This document shows positions 1 through 14,024 of a DNA stretch of 64,000 bases, one piece after another (position 1 is the stretch's first letter; each line of letters opens with the position of its first letter). The stretch covers positions 23,387,424 through 23,451,423 of the forward strand of contig CM064732.1 of assembly GCA_032717465.1 (NCBI GenBank). The letters are read 5' to 3'. This DNA comes from Coenobita brevimanus. Its lineage: Eukaryota > Arthropoda > Malacostraca > Decapoda > Coenobitidae. A model generated the notes under the pieces. It had not been told where the DNA came from. It saw only the letters and a program-made list of their open reading frames with translations, and did not search any database. The translations under genes were made by a program, and so were the position numbers.

Positions 1-25
1 CAAAGCACACTTTACCGCCGTATTA
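1..25 (-). repeat. Possible tRNA-derived SINE head remnant
   Basis: The first bases, read on the minus strand, give TACGGCGGTAAAGTGTGC. This closely resembles the A-box region of the SINE at 51775-52173 (TACGGTGGTAAAGTGTGC). The rest of the element would lie outside the window or is lost. The match is very short, so this is only a suggestion. Confidence 0.3.
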
Positions 26-1717
26 TTAAAATTGAGAGCACGAGGATGTCGACAAGCTCCAGTTTTAATGGAGATTTTTTTTTTTTTTAATGGACGTATT
101 ATTCATAGGAAATGGTTGACGTTTTTGTTTCGTTGCTGATTACACTCCGAATTGTGGGATGCAGGCTGATCACATTTCATAGTCAAAGATTGTCCATTTA
201 AAACAATAGAGCAGATGCTGACTTACACTTTTCCGTACTCAGTTTATAGTAATAAGCCACTACTATTTCCCTGGCGCTCTTCCGTCTCTATCCACTCTCC
301 TTACCTAGACATAATGGCAGTTTTCTCTTCCGCTGCAGCCTTTGTACATATAGCATTTAGTTTAAAAAAAGACAGTATTGTATGTATCCGCTATTGAAGC
401 ACTTAACTCCTTCACGATTTTTATTTAACCAAGCAACCAGATGATTTTCTTCAAGTCATGATCGACCTCTAGTAGTGAAGGAGATAATAGCTGTCGTGTC
501 TAACCTGTCCATCCAAAGCGTCTCCCCTATGGAGAACAATATCATCTGGAGATACTGAATAGAAAATATTGAGACATTACTCTACTGAGGCGGTTAACAG
601 CCAACCACCTTAACTCTTTAAGCTATTTAAGTTTTCCTGACACAGTCTAGGCTAGAGATTCATTACTACTCGAAAAAAAATATGCTAAAACCAAGAATGA
701 TCAGTAATAATGAAGCTTAGATGCACTGCTAACCTAGCTTTAAGAGCCCGATTCTTCGAGCCTGATTGTGGCGTCCTTTAGCCTTAATCTTTACGGGGAA
801 GGAAATAACGAAGCACAGTATATGGTTGTCATGGGTAGGTTAAGTCTCGTTACGTTAGTTAGTGTAGTATACCTCAGTATGCACTTAATAAAATGCAAAG
901 ACAACTAGCTAAACTAACCAATAATAATCAAAGGACTTAAAATTGTGCTGCATCATTTCCAATCCCAAGATGTATAAAATACTAAGTGACCGTATCCATT
1001 CGAATATAAGAAGAGTAAGTGACCGAGGGAAGGATTCGTAACTTATCTTTGCCTCCCCCCTCCCTTTTTTTACGATAAACAGACCTCTATTGCACTTATA
1101 TATTATTATTTTATACACAGTAATATTTGAAAAAAATTTTTTACATTAATATGCAATCGTTAGGTTTCATTTTTATTGGCAGCTGCATAATGAAAGACGA
1201 AAGTAAAAAGAAACAATTATATACACAGATTAAACTCAAGAAAGTTTATGAATACGATACCGGGTGTTATTAAGGCTGGGTGTTTGATAAAAAGCTCCAG
1301 CCTGGTCCAGCGCAGTAATTCCGATTGTTTACTCCACAGTTTGTTATTACAGCGTCGTGCTTCGTTATTGGCTGTCAAACCAGAAATATCAGCACATTCA
1401 TCCAGACACCGAGTGAAATATTTAGCAGAAAGAGATATGAAAGTTATACGTATTGTTTTCTGTTTATTTACTCACTTTATATTTTCATTGGCAAACAAAG
1501 TGATCACCAGACCTATTTGAAGATGAAGTAGCAAAAATTTCTTTTTGGTAATAAATGATATTGCTGATGTCGTCGTCTCCGTTGTTGTTGTCGACTTTAT
1601 CATATTCATCATACTTTACCTGTAGTACTCTCCCAGACTCACGCCATTTAAGAAGTGAATACTAGGATACTACTACCACTGTGTATCATTAAGAAATTTG
1701 CCTGTTTTAATAACGCG

Positions 1718-1720
<3 letters not shown>

Positions 1721-1762
<42 letters not shown>
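1721..1762. repeat. (CT)n microsatellite
   Basis: About 21 perfect CT units. Confidence 0.95.
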
Positions 1763-1766
<4 letters not shown>

Positions 1767-2390
1767 AAGCAATCTAAAGATGAAACTTGGCTGACGAATT
1801 CCTAAGAGTTTATTTTTATCAGTATTATCCCCACTATTAATGTACGAGTCCTAGTTTATGCCCCTGTATATGAAATTGCCATACTTATGAGTGAATATCT
1901 ATATATTTCTCACCACATGGTGGAGATACGTCTTTGATAAAGGCTTGTTTCTTTATAAATTTGTATTTGCTACTGCTCTCTCCGTAATGTACGGCAGGAC
2001 TGTCTGAAAGTACTGACTAAGAGATGGGATATGATGGCTCGAAAATTGGCTAGTTGATTCCGAGATTACACTTTCTGTTGTAACAGGTATCGTTATGGAC
2101 GCTGAATATGATGTAAGGGAACATTGTGTTAAAAATGCAATGTCGGATGTAGCTAGACTGAACCATTATGTAACATGTTTCAAGGAGTTGTGTGGGAAAG
2201 AGAAAGTGCTTGATATCTCATTGTCTTAGGGTAGCGGGAATGCGAGTTCTATCGCCTAGCACTTGTTTTGCAAGCGATCTCGTATGTCCATGACACGGTG
2301 GCAGTAGCTTGTACAAGCTTCTTCCATTTTTATCAGATTCTTGCCTCATATTCTGAGTATCCTCATCTCGTGCGACCACGGTGATTTTTT

Positions 2391-2435
2391 ATGATGATGA
2401 CGACGACGACGACGACGATGATGATGATGATGATG
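2391..2435. repeat. (GAT)n-(GAC)n-(GAT)n trinucleotide repeat
   Basis: GAT units, then a GAC block, then GAT units again: a compound trinucleotide array with no ORF context. Confidence 0.9.
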
Positions 2436-3023
2436 AATTATTAATTAATTAATGCAGTGTTTAGCATTGATTGCATGGGAGACTACAGCATCCACTACGG
2501 TATATCAACGCATATAGTAGTCACAGGTAATTAATGCGTTCGCTAGTTCATTATTCATCGGAAAAACAATATGAGTACGGAGTCAGCGTCTGCTATATCA
2601 GGGTGCTTAACATCTACTATATCAAAGTCCAGGGATATGAATGTATGCCATTGTTCAATATTCATGAAGAAAGGCCGATATTGCGCCTTTGTGTATCGGG
2701 TCTGGACTCCAATATCGATGCCGAGTTGAGCCGAGGTTGCGATATTCAAGCTTTATTGGAGAAGAGGAGTTTAACGCCTTTATGAAGTGCCTACAGTGAA
2801 TGAAACCTTCTAAAATTCAATCACCTGTGCTTCTCACACGGTTGAAACAAATCTTCTAGCACCAGCTTAACTGGAATACTTGAGTTGATCCAGAACCGTG
2901 ATGGTTAACGGTGTTATTTTTAGCTCTCAGAGTGTTATGTCTCTCTCACCTGAACGCAGTCATCTGGTGTTACCTTGAAAAGAGTATTAGTTTTTGTGAC
3001 CATGAGAGGGTTGAGTAAGCAAC

Positions 3024-3030
<7 letters not shown>

Positions 3031-3063
<33 letters not shown>

Positions 3064-3078
3064 CAGTATATAAGCTAT

Positions 3079-3137
<59 letters not shown>
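3031..3137. repeat. Compound (CT)n and (AT)n microsatellite
   Basis: (CT)15 at 3031-3060 is followed after about 15 bases by (AT)n to 3137. The right edge is exactly where the RTE-like LINE coding homology begins, so the array marks its 5' truncation point. Confidence 0.9.
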
Positions 3138-6221
<3,084 letters not shown>

Positions 6222-6589
6222 TTCGCTCCCTTCGCTCGCTCGAACAATTATGTAAAGACAAAATAGGGTTATACTTTAAAATGTAAAAAAATAAATAAAT
6301 TAAGCATGGTTTTAAAAATCAGAGTAGCGAGGTGAAGCAGTCACAGACACCCCAGACTGGCTCGTGGAGGTGAGTGAGGAGAGTCTCTGCTACTCGTCTG
6401 GATGTGCTGTCACGGGAAGTGAGGAGAATGAAGAAATCACTGGTATACTCTGGGTGACCTGAGGCTTCAGAGAGCTCACGGATCGCTGAATTGGTAGGTT
6501 TTGAGAGAGGGAGACCCGTTCTGTCAGATATTCCACGATGCTCCGAAATCCTGGCGGTGAGGTGTCGTTTGGTTTGGCAGCTATAAGAA
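6222..6589. other. No feature recognised
   Basis: Mixed-composition DNA between the dispersed repeat and the RNase H LINE. No ORF or repeat was recognised. Confidence 0.5.
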
Positions 6590-7381
6590 GAAGAATTACA
6601 TCTACTACCCTTTGTGGGGTCGACTGAATGTGCCCTCAGGTATCGGTTGCCGACTCATACATCTGTGTTTACTTCAGAACTTTTTGCTATTGACAAAGCC
6701 ATAGACTATGCTCTCAATTCTAGACATGACTTTGTCATATTTTCAGATTCAAAATCAGCCCTTCAGGCAATTGCATCTTGTACTACGGACTCTCACGAGA
6801 TCCAGGGCCGCATCGTTAATAAGTTGCATTCATGCAACAAGTCATTCACGCTGATCTGGGTGCCTGGTCATTGTCGTATCTACGGCAATGAGCAGGCTGA
6901 CTTACTTGCAAAGTCGGCTGTAGAGCTCGAGGAGACTTGGGACGTTCCTCGTGATCTGCGGTCGAGTCTCTCTCTCGGAAAGAAATCAATAAATCTTCTG
7001 TGGCAAGGTCAGTGGACCAGACTAAATATTCCAACTTGTAAGCCGTACCTAGGCGACTGGGACACTGCCAACCGTCCCAGTCGCCTAGAAGAAAAAGTGT
7101 TGGCACGGTTACGGCTCAATGCCACCGTTTTAACCCACATAAAACCATATATGGAAAGACGCTTCCCACCGCACTGTGACATCTGTGATGCGGTGTTATC
7201 TATCAGTCATATCATCCTGCGCTGTCGGCGATTTATTCGTGAACGTGCTTCACTTATTAATTACTGCGGCGCAGCAGACGTCCCCTTCACCCTTTCCACC
7301 ATCCTGGGTGATGGGGACATTGTTATGACTGATAAATTGATGGCTTTCTTGAGAGAGACCGGACTGATCAGAGTGATGTGA
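6590..7381 (+). pseudogene. LINE RNase H domain plus CCHC-like C-terminus, 5'-truncated
   Basis: An open frame of about 255 codons encodes the end of a non-LTR retrotransposon ORF2. Residues 1-90 are an RNase H fold: SELFAIDKAI carries the catalytic Glu, FSDSKSAL the second Asp, and WVPGHCRIYGNEQADLLAK the H...N..AD motif. The first catalytic Asp region is missing because the copy is truncated 5'. A CDICDAV...SHIILRC cluster (CxxC...H...C) follows, as in I, Nimb or Loner-type LINEs. The reading frame opens at GTG (6614) with no ATG, so this is a fragment rather than a gene. It is still stop-free, which suggests a fairly recent insertion. RT is absent. Exact clade not determined. Confidence 0.85.
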
Positions 7382-8060
7382 CTTTTTTACTGTGTGGTTA
7401 TGGTTTTTATCAACGGTAAATATGTATATATTGTAATATTAATTAGGGTTGACAGTTGACATATTTTAAATAGTTCCTCCTCCCACTGATCTATTTCTAA
7501 TATAGATGTCCCCTACATTAAGCCAAGTTCCTCGCCTGACAGTCACCAGCTGATGAGTGCAAGTGTGCAATATAGGAAGGTATTCACTTGCAGTCGATGG
7601 TGGTCTGCTGGGCGAGGTTCTTCACTTTTTGTACAAATTATGTAAATACATTATATTATCTTGCTTAAGTTATTCTAATTAGGGCCGACAGCTGACGTAT
7701 ATGGAAATGTTCCTGACTCGTCTGGTTCCCTTTCATATATTGATGTCCCCTATATTAGGTTGTGCCTTGACTGACAGTCACCAGGTGATGAGTGCAGGTA
7801 TGTCATGTAGAAAGGCATTACATATCTGCAGTCGATGGTGATCTCTTGGTCGAGGCTTTTTTTACCATTAGTGTAGGTCTAGTTATTTGTCTCTTATGAT
7901 TTAGTATAGGTTAGCGATTTGTCTGTTATGTGAATAGTTTTAGGGTCTTTAGATTAGGTATTTTAGTTTATAAGTCATATAAGGTTAAAAATATTAAAAA
8001 ATAAATAAAAATAATAAAAATAAAACTACAAAAAATAATAAAATAAAAATTATTATATAT
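7382..8060 (+). mobile_element. 3' UTR and A/T-rich tail of the RNase H LINE
   Basis: The region after the stop holds a tandem duplication of about 236 bp. Unit 1 is 7441-7676 and unit 2 is 7677-7870, both starting AATTAGGG(T/C)(T/C)GACAG and containing GACAGTCACCAG and CAGTCGATGGTG. An A-rich stretch (about 7990-8050) then ends the element. Confidence 0.75.
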
Positions 8061-8228
8061 ATATGTACGTGTGCATGAAAGTGTGTATGTTCATATGCAT
8101 GGATGTGTGTATGTATGTAAGTATGTATATATATATGTTCGTATATATATGTGTATATATGTCAATATATATACATATATATATATATTGCCTTAATGAC
8201 CAGGGGCTCCGGCCCCAATGGTCGATAG

Positions 8229-8263
<35 letters not shown>
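8061..8263 (+). repeat. AT/GT-rich tract and short poly-A retroposon tail
   Basis: Degenerate TATATG/GTATG repeats (to about 8190) are followed by a GC-rich segment with GGGGCTCCGGCCCC, then 33 consecutive A at 8231-8263. The poly-A run suggests the 3' end of a short retroposed sequence inserted into the Penelope-like element next door. Its identity is unknown. Confidence 0.5.
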
Positions 8264-8265
<2 letters not shown>

Positions 8266-9420
8266 CTTGAATTTGTACTTGAACGATGGCATCAGAGAAT
8301 CTTGGATACGGTCCTTGAGCTTGAAATGGTTGGACAACGCTGATGATGGCTTAAATACCATTTTCAGTGATACCACTGGATAATATTCGGAGATAAATTT
8401 ACCGATGTTATTTGTTTTTATACAGAGGAGCGAGATCAATAAAAAGGAACTACAAAATAAACAAAAGCTTTAGGAACAGTCTGGGTCTGTAGGGGTGGGG
8501 ACATTATTTTGCTTAACATTTTTCTTAAATGTGCTCTAGTGAATTGCATAGGAAAACCGTATAACATGTTTCGTAAGTAGTGTAATTCCAGGTGAAAGTT
8601 TTTGTAAGATAAACTAATGTTTAATGCTCTAGTTGCCAAGGTGAATATCATGTTCCTTTTAAATTGCACGGGAATGTTGGAAGTGAATTAAGTTGTCAAA
8701 ATGGTGTTTGTAGGCTTACGATACACGGTGGTGTTAAAAGAGTTACCCATTTTTTTAACAAGTATATCCAAAAATGGTAGTTTATTATTTTCCTTTGTGT
8801 CAAACGTGAAGTAAATGTCGGGGTGTTTAGAGCTGAGGTAGTTTAAAAACTGGGAAACATGGTTAGGAGGAGCAAAGATGACAAAGTGTCGTCAACATAG
8901 CGTCTGTAAAATAAGGGTTTGAAATCAGGTAGACATTTTTCATCGACTTTCATAGTAACAGAGATGCATTTGCAAGGGTCGGACCAAAGGGTTGCCCATT
9001 GCTACTCCATCAGCTTGCTTGTCTACTGTATCATGAAATATGAATATCGAATTTTTAACAAGAGGAGATAGTAGTTTATGAAAGCCATTTTGGGCCAAGT
9101 CATGACTTTGTTACGCTCCTTGTATAGCTCTTCAGTGCAAATTTGTACTGTCTCGTTGAGGGGTATTTAGTGAATAGGGATTTAATATCAAAGAATGCCA
9201 TGGTACACGTGTTGAATATAAAGTTCGGTTGCTATTTTCTTTTGAAAGGAGAACAAATCTTTAACTGTATATGCATTACAAGTGATTATGCCAAGAAGGG
9301 AGCGAGAAACTTTGCAAGGTTATATTTCACGGTACCTATCGCAGAGAGGATGAAGTGAAATGGGCAGTTCGCCTTGTGCATTTTACGTAGTTCGACTATA
9401 AAACCAGGACGTAATGTCAG
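8264..9420 (-). pseudogene. Penelope-like element reverse transcriptase, broken, GIY-YIG missing
   Basis: Read on the minus strand, conceptual fragments in several frames match the Penelope-like RT order. Starting near 9415 these are a LRKMHKAN-type block, ILSAIGTVKYNLAKFL, FFDIKSLFT with LNET, QADGVAMGNPL, YRRYVDDT (near 8885-8912, the catalytic box), and KLPFLDILVKK. Near the end are a NMLYGFP-type stretch, a VYFVVPF-type motif and FKLKDRIQDSL (near 8290-8330). In intact elements a GIY-YIG nuclease follows. Here the sequence stops at a poly-A run instead, so that domain is lost. A frameshift lies immediately after the YVDD box, with others nearby. The copy is dead. Confidence 0.8.
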
Positions 9421-11071
9421 GACTCCATATTATAATAATACAACTCATAGCATGATAGACAGATGTGGGAATCTGCATTATCACAATACACTTCATAATG
9501 GATGATGTAACAGATATGAACACCAGTCAAGGTATGGAAATGGGAAATGTGTCAGCAAGAGTTGATCAAAGGAAATGAGTCTGCGATTTCAGTGGGAAAG
9601 GAAATGTGTTCGCATTTCTGTAAGGAATGCCTGACGTGCACTATGTCACCGGAAACGCTGCATACACACAGACACACACAAGATTCTAGAACAATCCCAA
9701 ATGTACAGTACACGGGACACTAGCTCTCCTGTATAAGAAGGAAGGGATTAGAGAGTCAGAAAGGGGCTAGCCACAGAACCGAGAGGTTGTGGAGAGAGAA
9801 AGAGAGAAGAGGGGTCCAGCGAGAACTTAGTAAATTATGTTCCTGTGTAATAGCTCAACTTAAACTTTTCCTTGAAGATAATAAACTACAATCAAGTCCC
9901 TGTATCCATCTTTAACTTCTCCTGTCTTCGACTACATGATAACTAAAATCAATCTCAAGATACCGCAGACAACCTGAGACCAAATGCTGCTTATATAACT
10001 AATCATTTACATCCCATCTTGATATGGGTGTTCCGAGATAAGTGTTGATGATTAATATCTTAAGGCTGATGATGGCTAGTGTAGAAATCAAAACGTTCCA
10101 AAGTTAAATGAAGAAGATCCCCATCGTAGCGCTGGTATTCAGCTTCCTTTATAGACTTCGCTTTCTAGCTGGGGAGAGTTTTGCTGCTGCAAATTTCTAT
10201 CAATCTATCAGTCAATGTATCTGTAGACAGATAGATAGATAGATATAAAACCGGTATAAGTAAGCTATTTATATTGGAATTAATCAAGGCAGAACATTTG
10301 TTATGTTGAAGCTCATCAAGAAGGAGCTCTTCTTTTAATAATAGTGTTTATCAAGAAAAGACGTTTATACAATGAAGCTAGTGAAGGAGATTACTTCTGT
10401 AAACAATGTAAGTTATCTAAGAGTTTTTTTTTCTATATCGACGCTTACTAAGCAATCGGTTTAATAATTAAATATTTTTTTTCAAAGTGATCTTTTGCAA
10501 AGTAAATTATTCTAACGAAAGGAAAGAGCTCTTTCAAATTTATATAGTCAAAGCATATAATGAAAATATTTTTTTCGGAAAAAATTCTGTCAAGGAAATT
10601 TGTTATGACGCAGAAGACAGTTTTTATTCTATAATCAAGCTTGCCAAGGGAATGTTATTTTATAATTACTCTTCTCATGGAGGTCGAACTGCTTTTCATG
10701 TTGGTTTATTAGTAAAAATAGGTTTTTCCTTTTCTGTATTTCATTTTCAGCCAACTATAGTTTATTTATTATGTAGACTGACCATGTATAAAGTATATTA
10801 ACGTGCACATACTTTAAGAATCCCTCATAAGTTGTGTGAACTTGTCACGTAGTGACTTGAGCTGAATCATCATTCGCCATAAAGGTGACCAGTGACTGAG
10901 TCTATTAATCCTTGACGAGAAGTCCTTCCTTAGCTCTGTGTCAAGAATGCAGATTATGGATGGGTCATCATACTTCAGGGGTTAATCAGAATACCGGTAC
11001 AGGCATTTTTGCAGGTTTGGTTTGATAAGGAAACGAAAAACGCGATAAACATCACGAAGTGAAGAAACCTT
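9421..11071. other. No gene seen
   Basis: AT-rich DNA with a short GATA-type tract near 10225 and an A-rich zone near 10440-10800. An ORF of 104 codons at 10487-10801 is low-complexity and matches nothing I know. A motif GATAATAAACTACAATC near 9880 could be a retroelement polyadenylation region, but no partner repeat was found. Confidence 0.5.
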
Positions 11072-11390
11072 AACACTACAATACTTCCTTGGAAATGTTA
11101 GGACGCCTTCGCTACCGTCCACACAAATATTTAAACCTCTTCACTACAATAATACATTACTTCCTTGGAAATGTTAGGACACCTTCACTACCGTCCACAC
11201 AAATATTTAAACCCCTTCACTACAATAATACAATGCCTTCTTGGAAATGTTAGGACACCTTCGGTACCGTCCACATAAATATTTAAACCCCTTCGCTGCA
11301 ATAATACAATGCTTTCTTGGATATGTTAGGACACCTTCGCTACCGACCACACAAATATTAAAACCCCTTCGCTACAATAACGTCATTGAT
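11072..11390. repeat. 76-bp minisatellite, four copies
   Basis: The core GGAAATGTTAGG starts at 11091, 11167 and 11243 and, as GGATATGTTAGG, at 11319: a constant 76-base spacing. Each unit contains CTACCGTCCACA and AAATATTTAAACC. The first unit is slightly short on its left side. Copies differ at only a few positions, so the array is fairly recent. Confidence 0.92.
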
Positions 11391-11746
11391 TTATTTTCTT
11401 GCTCTCACCAGGTGGTTTTACTTGACCTGGGAAAGGTTTCTAATAGTGAAGAGTTTAAAGTAGTCGAACCCCTTTCACTTCTGAGTTAAAAAGCGAATAA
11501 AATTATCAGACTGTTGACAGTCAAGGAATAAGGAGACCATCTGGTTGAAAAGGATATTCACTTTGATGTCACAGGTTCCACACAGTTAAGGGAGATCTTA
11601 GCTATAAGAGGATTCAGACCTGTCACATTAATCATTTTACTACCGGAGATGCCCAAACGATAGGCAATGCATGTATGCCAATATCACTGCATGCGTTTTT
11701 GCGGCAAGTTGAAGATGCGGCGAAATCCAGTGTGCATCCCTATCAC
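11391..11746. other. No feature recognised
   Basis: Unique-looking sequence between the minisatellite and the putative hAT edge. No ORF of note. Confidence 0.45.
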
Positions 11747-12262
11747 CAGAGGTGGGCACCCGGCACACAAAAAGTACCATCTGTACCGGTACCGGTACTA
11801 GACGAAATTTGTACCATCGGTACCGGTTATCGGTACATACTAAAAAAGTACCGAAAACCGAATCGGTACTCGTTCTCGGTACTACGTATTAATAAAAAAA
11901 CGCATTAAAATAAGAAAATACAATTTTTACCACTTGTATTATATGTAATGTTTGTAAAATATACATGAAGTTGTAACATATAGTATAAGATAAACACTAT
12001 CACAATCAACATCGATCAACACATACACGCATTGTACTTAAATTTTCCTTCCCAGTGTGGCCCTTGAGGAAGACGAGCATCTCAAAATGACCGTCGCCGA
12101 GTCCTGCAGGTTTTAGTTTCAGCACGCCTTTCCCTAAAAAATGTACCGCAACTGAGTATCGACAAGATATGTCTAAAAATGTACTGTCGGCACCGTTTTT
12201 GGTACAGGCCGATAAAAGTAGTCTCACTACTGGTACCAGTACTCAATCTGTAACTCGGTACT
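11747..12262. mobile_element. Candidate non-autonomous hAT-type element, GTACC-rich ends
   Basis: The left edge CAGAGGTGGGCACC resembles hAT terminal inverted repeats (CAGNGGTGGGCA). The first ~150 bases carry many GTACC/GGTACC motifs, and a second cluster lies at 12180-12262, as if both subterminal regions remain. The right terminal repeat is not recognisable because a GTT microsatellite starts there. No transposase is seen. Confidence 0.4.
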
Positions 12263-12302
12263 GTTGTTGTTGTTGTTTAAAGATATCTCCCTCCTATAGA
12301 GG

Positions 12303-12367
12303 GAGCCGGATTCTTTTTTATGGCAATAGCATTGGCGGAGGTATACCTTCTTTGAGTACTTTCTAGT
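12303..12367 (+). repeat. 3' fragment of a dispersed GGATCC-rich repeat
   Basis: The segment TTTTTTATGGCAATAGC, then GGCGGAGGTAT and GAGTACTTTCTAGT, matches the 3' end of the longer copy at 12595-12888. Confidence 0.65.
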
Positions 12368-12594
12368 GTTATGTTCTAAACTGATTAACTAGGTGCACTG
12401 TATAATGTTTATTTTCAAATTCCTTAAGGCTTCTAAGAAGCAGTAGCTAGTTGATGCAGAGGCCATCAAGTGATTTATATTGGCACATCTAGATTTGGCA
12501 TTTGCCAGCTTAATCATTTAGCACTTCTTATTTGATGATGATGATGATGATGATTATGATAATGATGTTGGTGATGGTGGTTATTATTATTACC

Positions 12595-12885
12595 TGCGCC
12601 AAGGAGGTTATGTTTTTGTCGGCGTTGGTTTGTTTGTTTGTCGTTTTGCGTCTGTGGACCATGCGCCAAGGAAGAAGTGATTGAATTTGGGGACGGATCC
12701 GGATCTGGATCCGGAGTAGCCAGCACAATATCTCCAAAAGTTCTCAGAGAATTTCATTGAAACTTTGTGGAAAGGTGGGCCATGAACCAAGAAAGAATTT
12801 ATTAAATTTATGGGCGGATCCAAATCCAGATCCGGATCTTTTTTAATGGCATTGGCTGAGGTATGTTCTCTCTGAGTGCTTTCTA

Positions 12886-12888
<3 letters not shown>
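12595..12888 (+). repeat. Dispersed GGATCC-rich repeat, longer copy
   Basis: It starts TGCGCCAAGGAGGTTATG, has a GTTTGTTTGTTTG stretch, two blocks with GGATCCGGATC-type motifs, and ends GCTGAGGTATG...GAGTGCTTTCTAG. The layout agrees with a repeat I recall as widespread in marine invertebrate genomes. Its origin (MITE or SINE-like) is not clear to me. Its 3' end runs into an ATT microsatellite. Confidence 0.65.
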
Positions 12889-12932
<44 letters not shown>

Positions 12933-12957
12933 CATCATCATCATCATCATCATTATT
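12888..12957. repeat. (ATT)n-(ATC)n microsatellite
   Basis: About 43 bases of ATT followed by about 22 of ATC, attached to the 3' end of the GGATCC-rich repeat. Confidence 0.9.
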
Positions 12958-13229
12958 GATGTGGCAGGTAAGAGAGCCGACTATCCAGTAACTCAATGAT
13001 ACTTCCGCATGCTAGACAATAAGTGGCAAGCCAAAACGCTCTCTGTACCGAAGAAAAAAATTTACTTTGGTGAAAGCAACATAGGTAACAACTGAAGGTC
13101 TGGACCTTTGGTGGATTAACACTGCTAAACAGGGTGTAGTTATATGGGTTTGGTTTATTGAACTCTCACATAGTGCTGCTTAAGGGATGGACGTCTTGCC
13201 AATTGCTTATGCTCCTGATTTTACATTCA

Positions 13230-13230
<1 letters not shown>

Positions 13231-13281
<51 letters not shown>
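13231..13281. repeat. (AAT)n microsatellite
   Basis: About 17 perfect TAA/AAT units. Confidence 0.95.
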
Positions 13282-13284
<3 letters not shown>

Positions 13285-13440
13285 AAGAAAAGCATTTGGG
13301 AGATGAATGTTAATCGCCCACCAGAATATGCTGTTGGCCAAGTTACAAGCTACTCATAAACCAAATGTGAAGAAGGTTCGCAAAATTCTATGCAGTTCAG
13401 TCACCGTGTTTCACAAAAAGCCAATCCATATTTAAAAAAT

Positions 13441-13601
13441 GAGTTGACCTTTGCCATCCATTTTGGTGTCCTTGACCTTGACCCAGAATGCCCATTTTCG
13501 AACCCGTCCAAGACTTTGGCTATATCTTGACGCCATGAAGGTTTCGTGTTGACTGCTCAAGCCGTCCATGAGATACAATGGTAACAGATACACACACAGT
13601 G

Positions 13602-13657
<56 letters not shown>

Positions 13658-13883
13658 CGACAACAAACACAGACTCTAGCAAAAACATTACCACTTCACC
13701 TTGCTAAAGGCGGGCGATAATAAAGTAGTTGACCTTTGACGCCATTTTAGTGACTTTGACCTTGACCCCAAGTCCCCATTTTTTAACTCATCCAAGATTT
13801 TGGTCATATCTAGATACCCTGAAGGTATCTTGTTGATAGATCATGCCGTTCATGAGATATAATGGTAACATACACAGACCATG

Positions 13884-13968
<85 letters not shown>

Positions 13969-14020
13969 ACGCGGGCATAACATTATCACTCTGCCATGTT
14001 AAAGGCGGACAATAATAATA
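13441..14020. repeat. Tandem pair of ~286-bp units, each with an internal (AC)n
   Basis: Unit 1 (13441-13722) and unit 2 (13727-14020) share GTTGACCTTTG, CCTTGACCTTGACCC, GTCCAAGA-TTTGG, CATGAGATA-AATGGTAAC, an AC array (13605-13652 and 13886-13962) and an AAAGGCGG-CGATAATAA end. The arrays differ in length, so they expanded separately after the duplication. No coding capacity. Confidence 0.85.
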
Positions 14021-14024
14021 AATA

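Larger units (their letters stand above)
26..3030. other. No gene seen; single-copy-looking AT-rich DNA
   Basis: I see no recognisable protein or RNA gene here. The short ORFs (up to 90 codons, often overlapping on both strands around 2534-2785) carry no motif and look like chance. Simple repeats at 1721-1762 and 2391-2435 are listed separately. Confidence 0.6.

Noticed and set aside
2534..2785. Overlapping ORFs on both strands
   Set aside because: No motif on either strand and no supporting context; most likely chance.
10487..10801. 104-codon ORF as a small gene
   Set aside because: AT-rich, Phe/Tyr/Lys-rich translation, no motif, and no splice or promoter context that I could recognise.
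12006..12227. 73-codon minus-strand ORF as a BED finger of the candidate hAT
   Set aside because: A FLKGHTGKE stretch looked suggestive, but the cysteines of a BED finger are absent.
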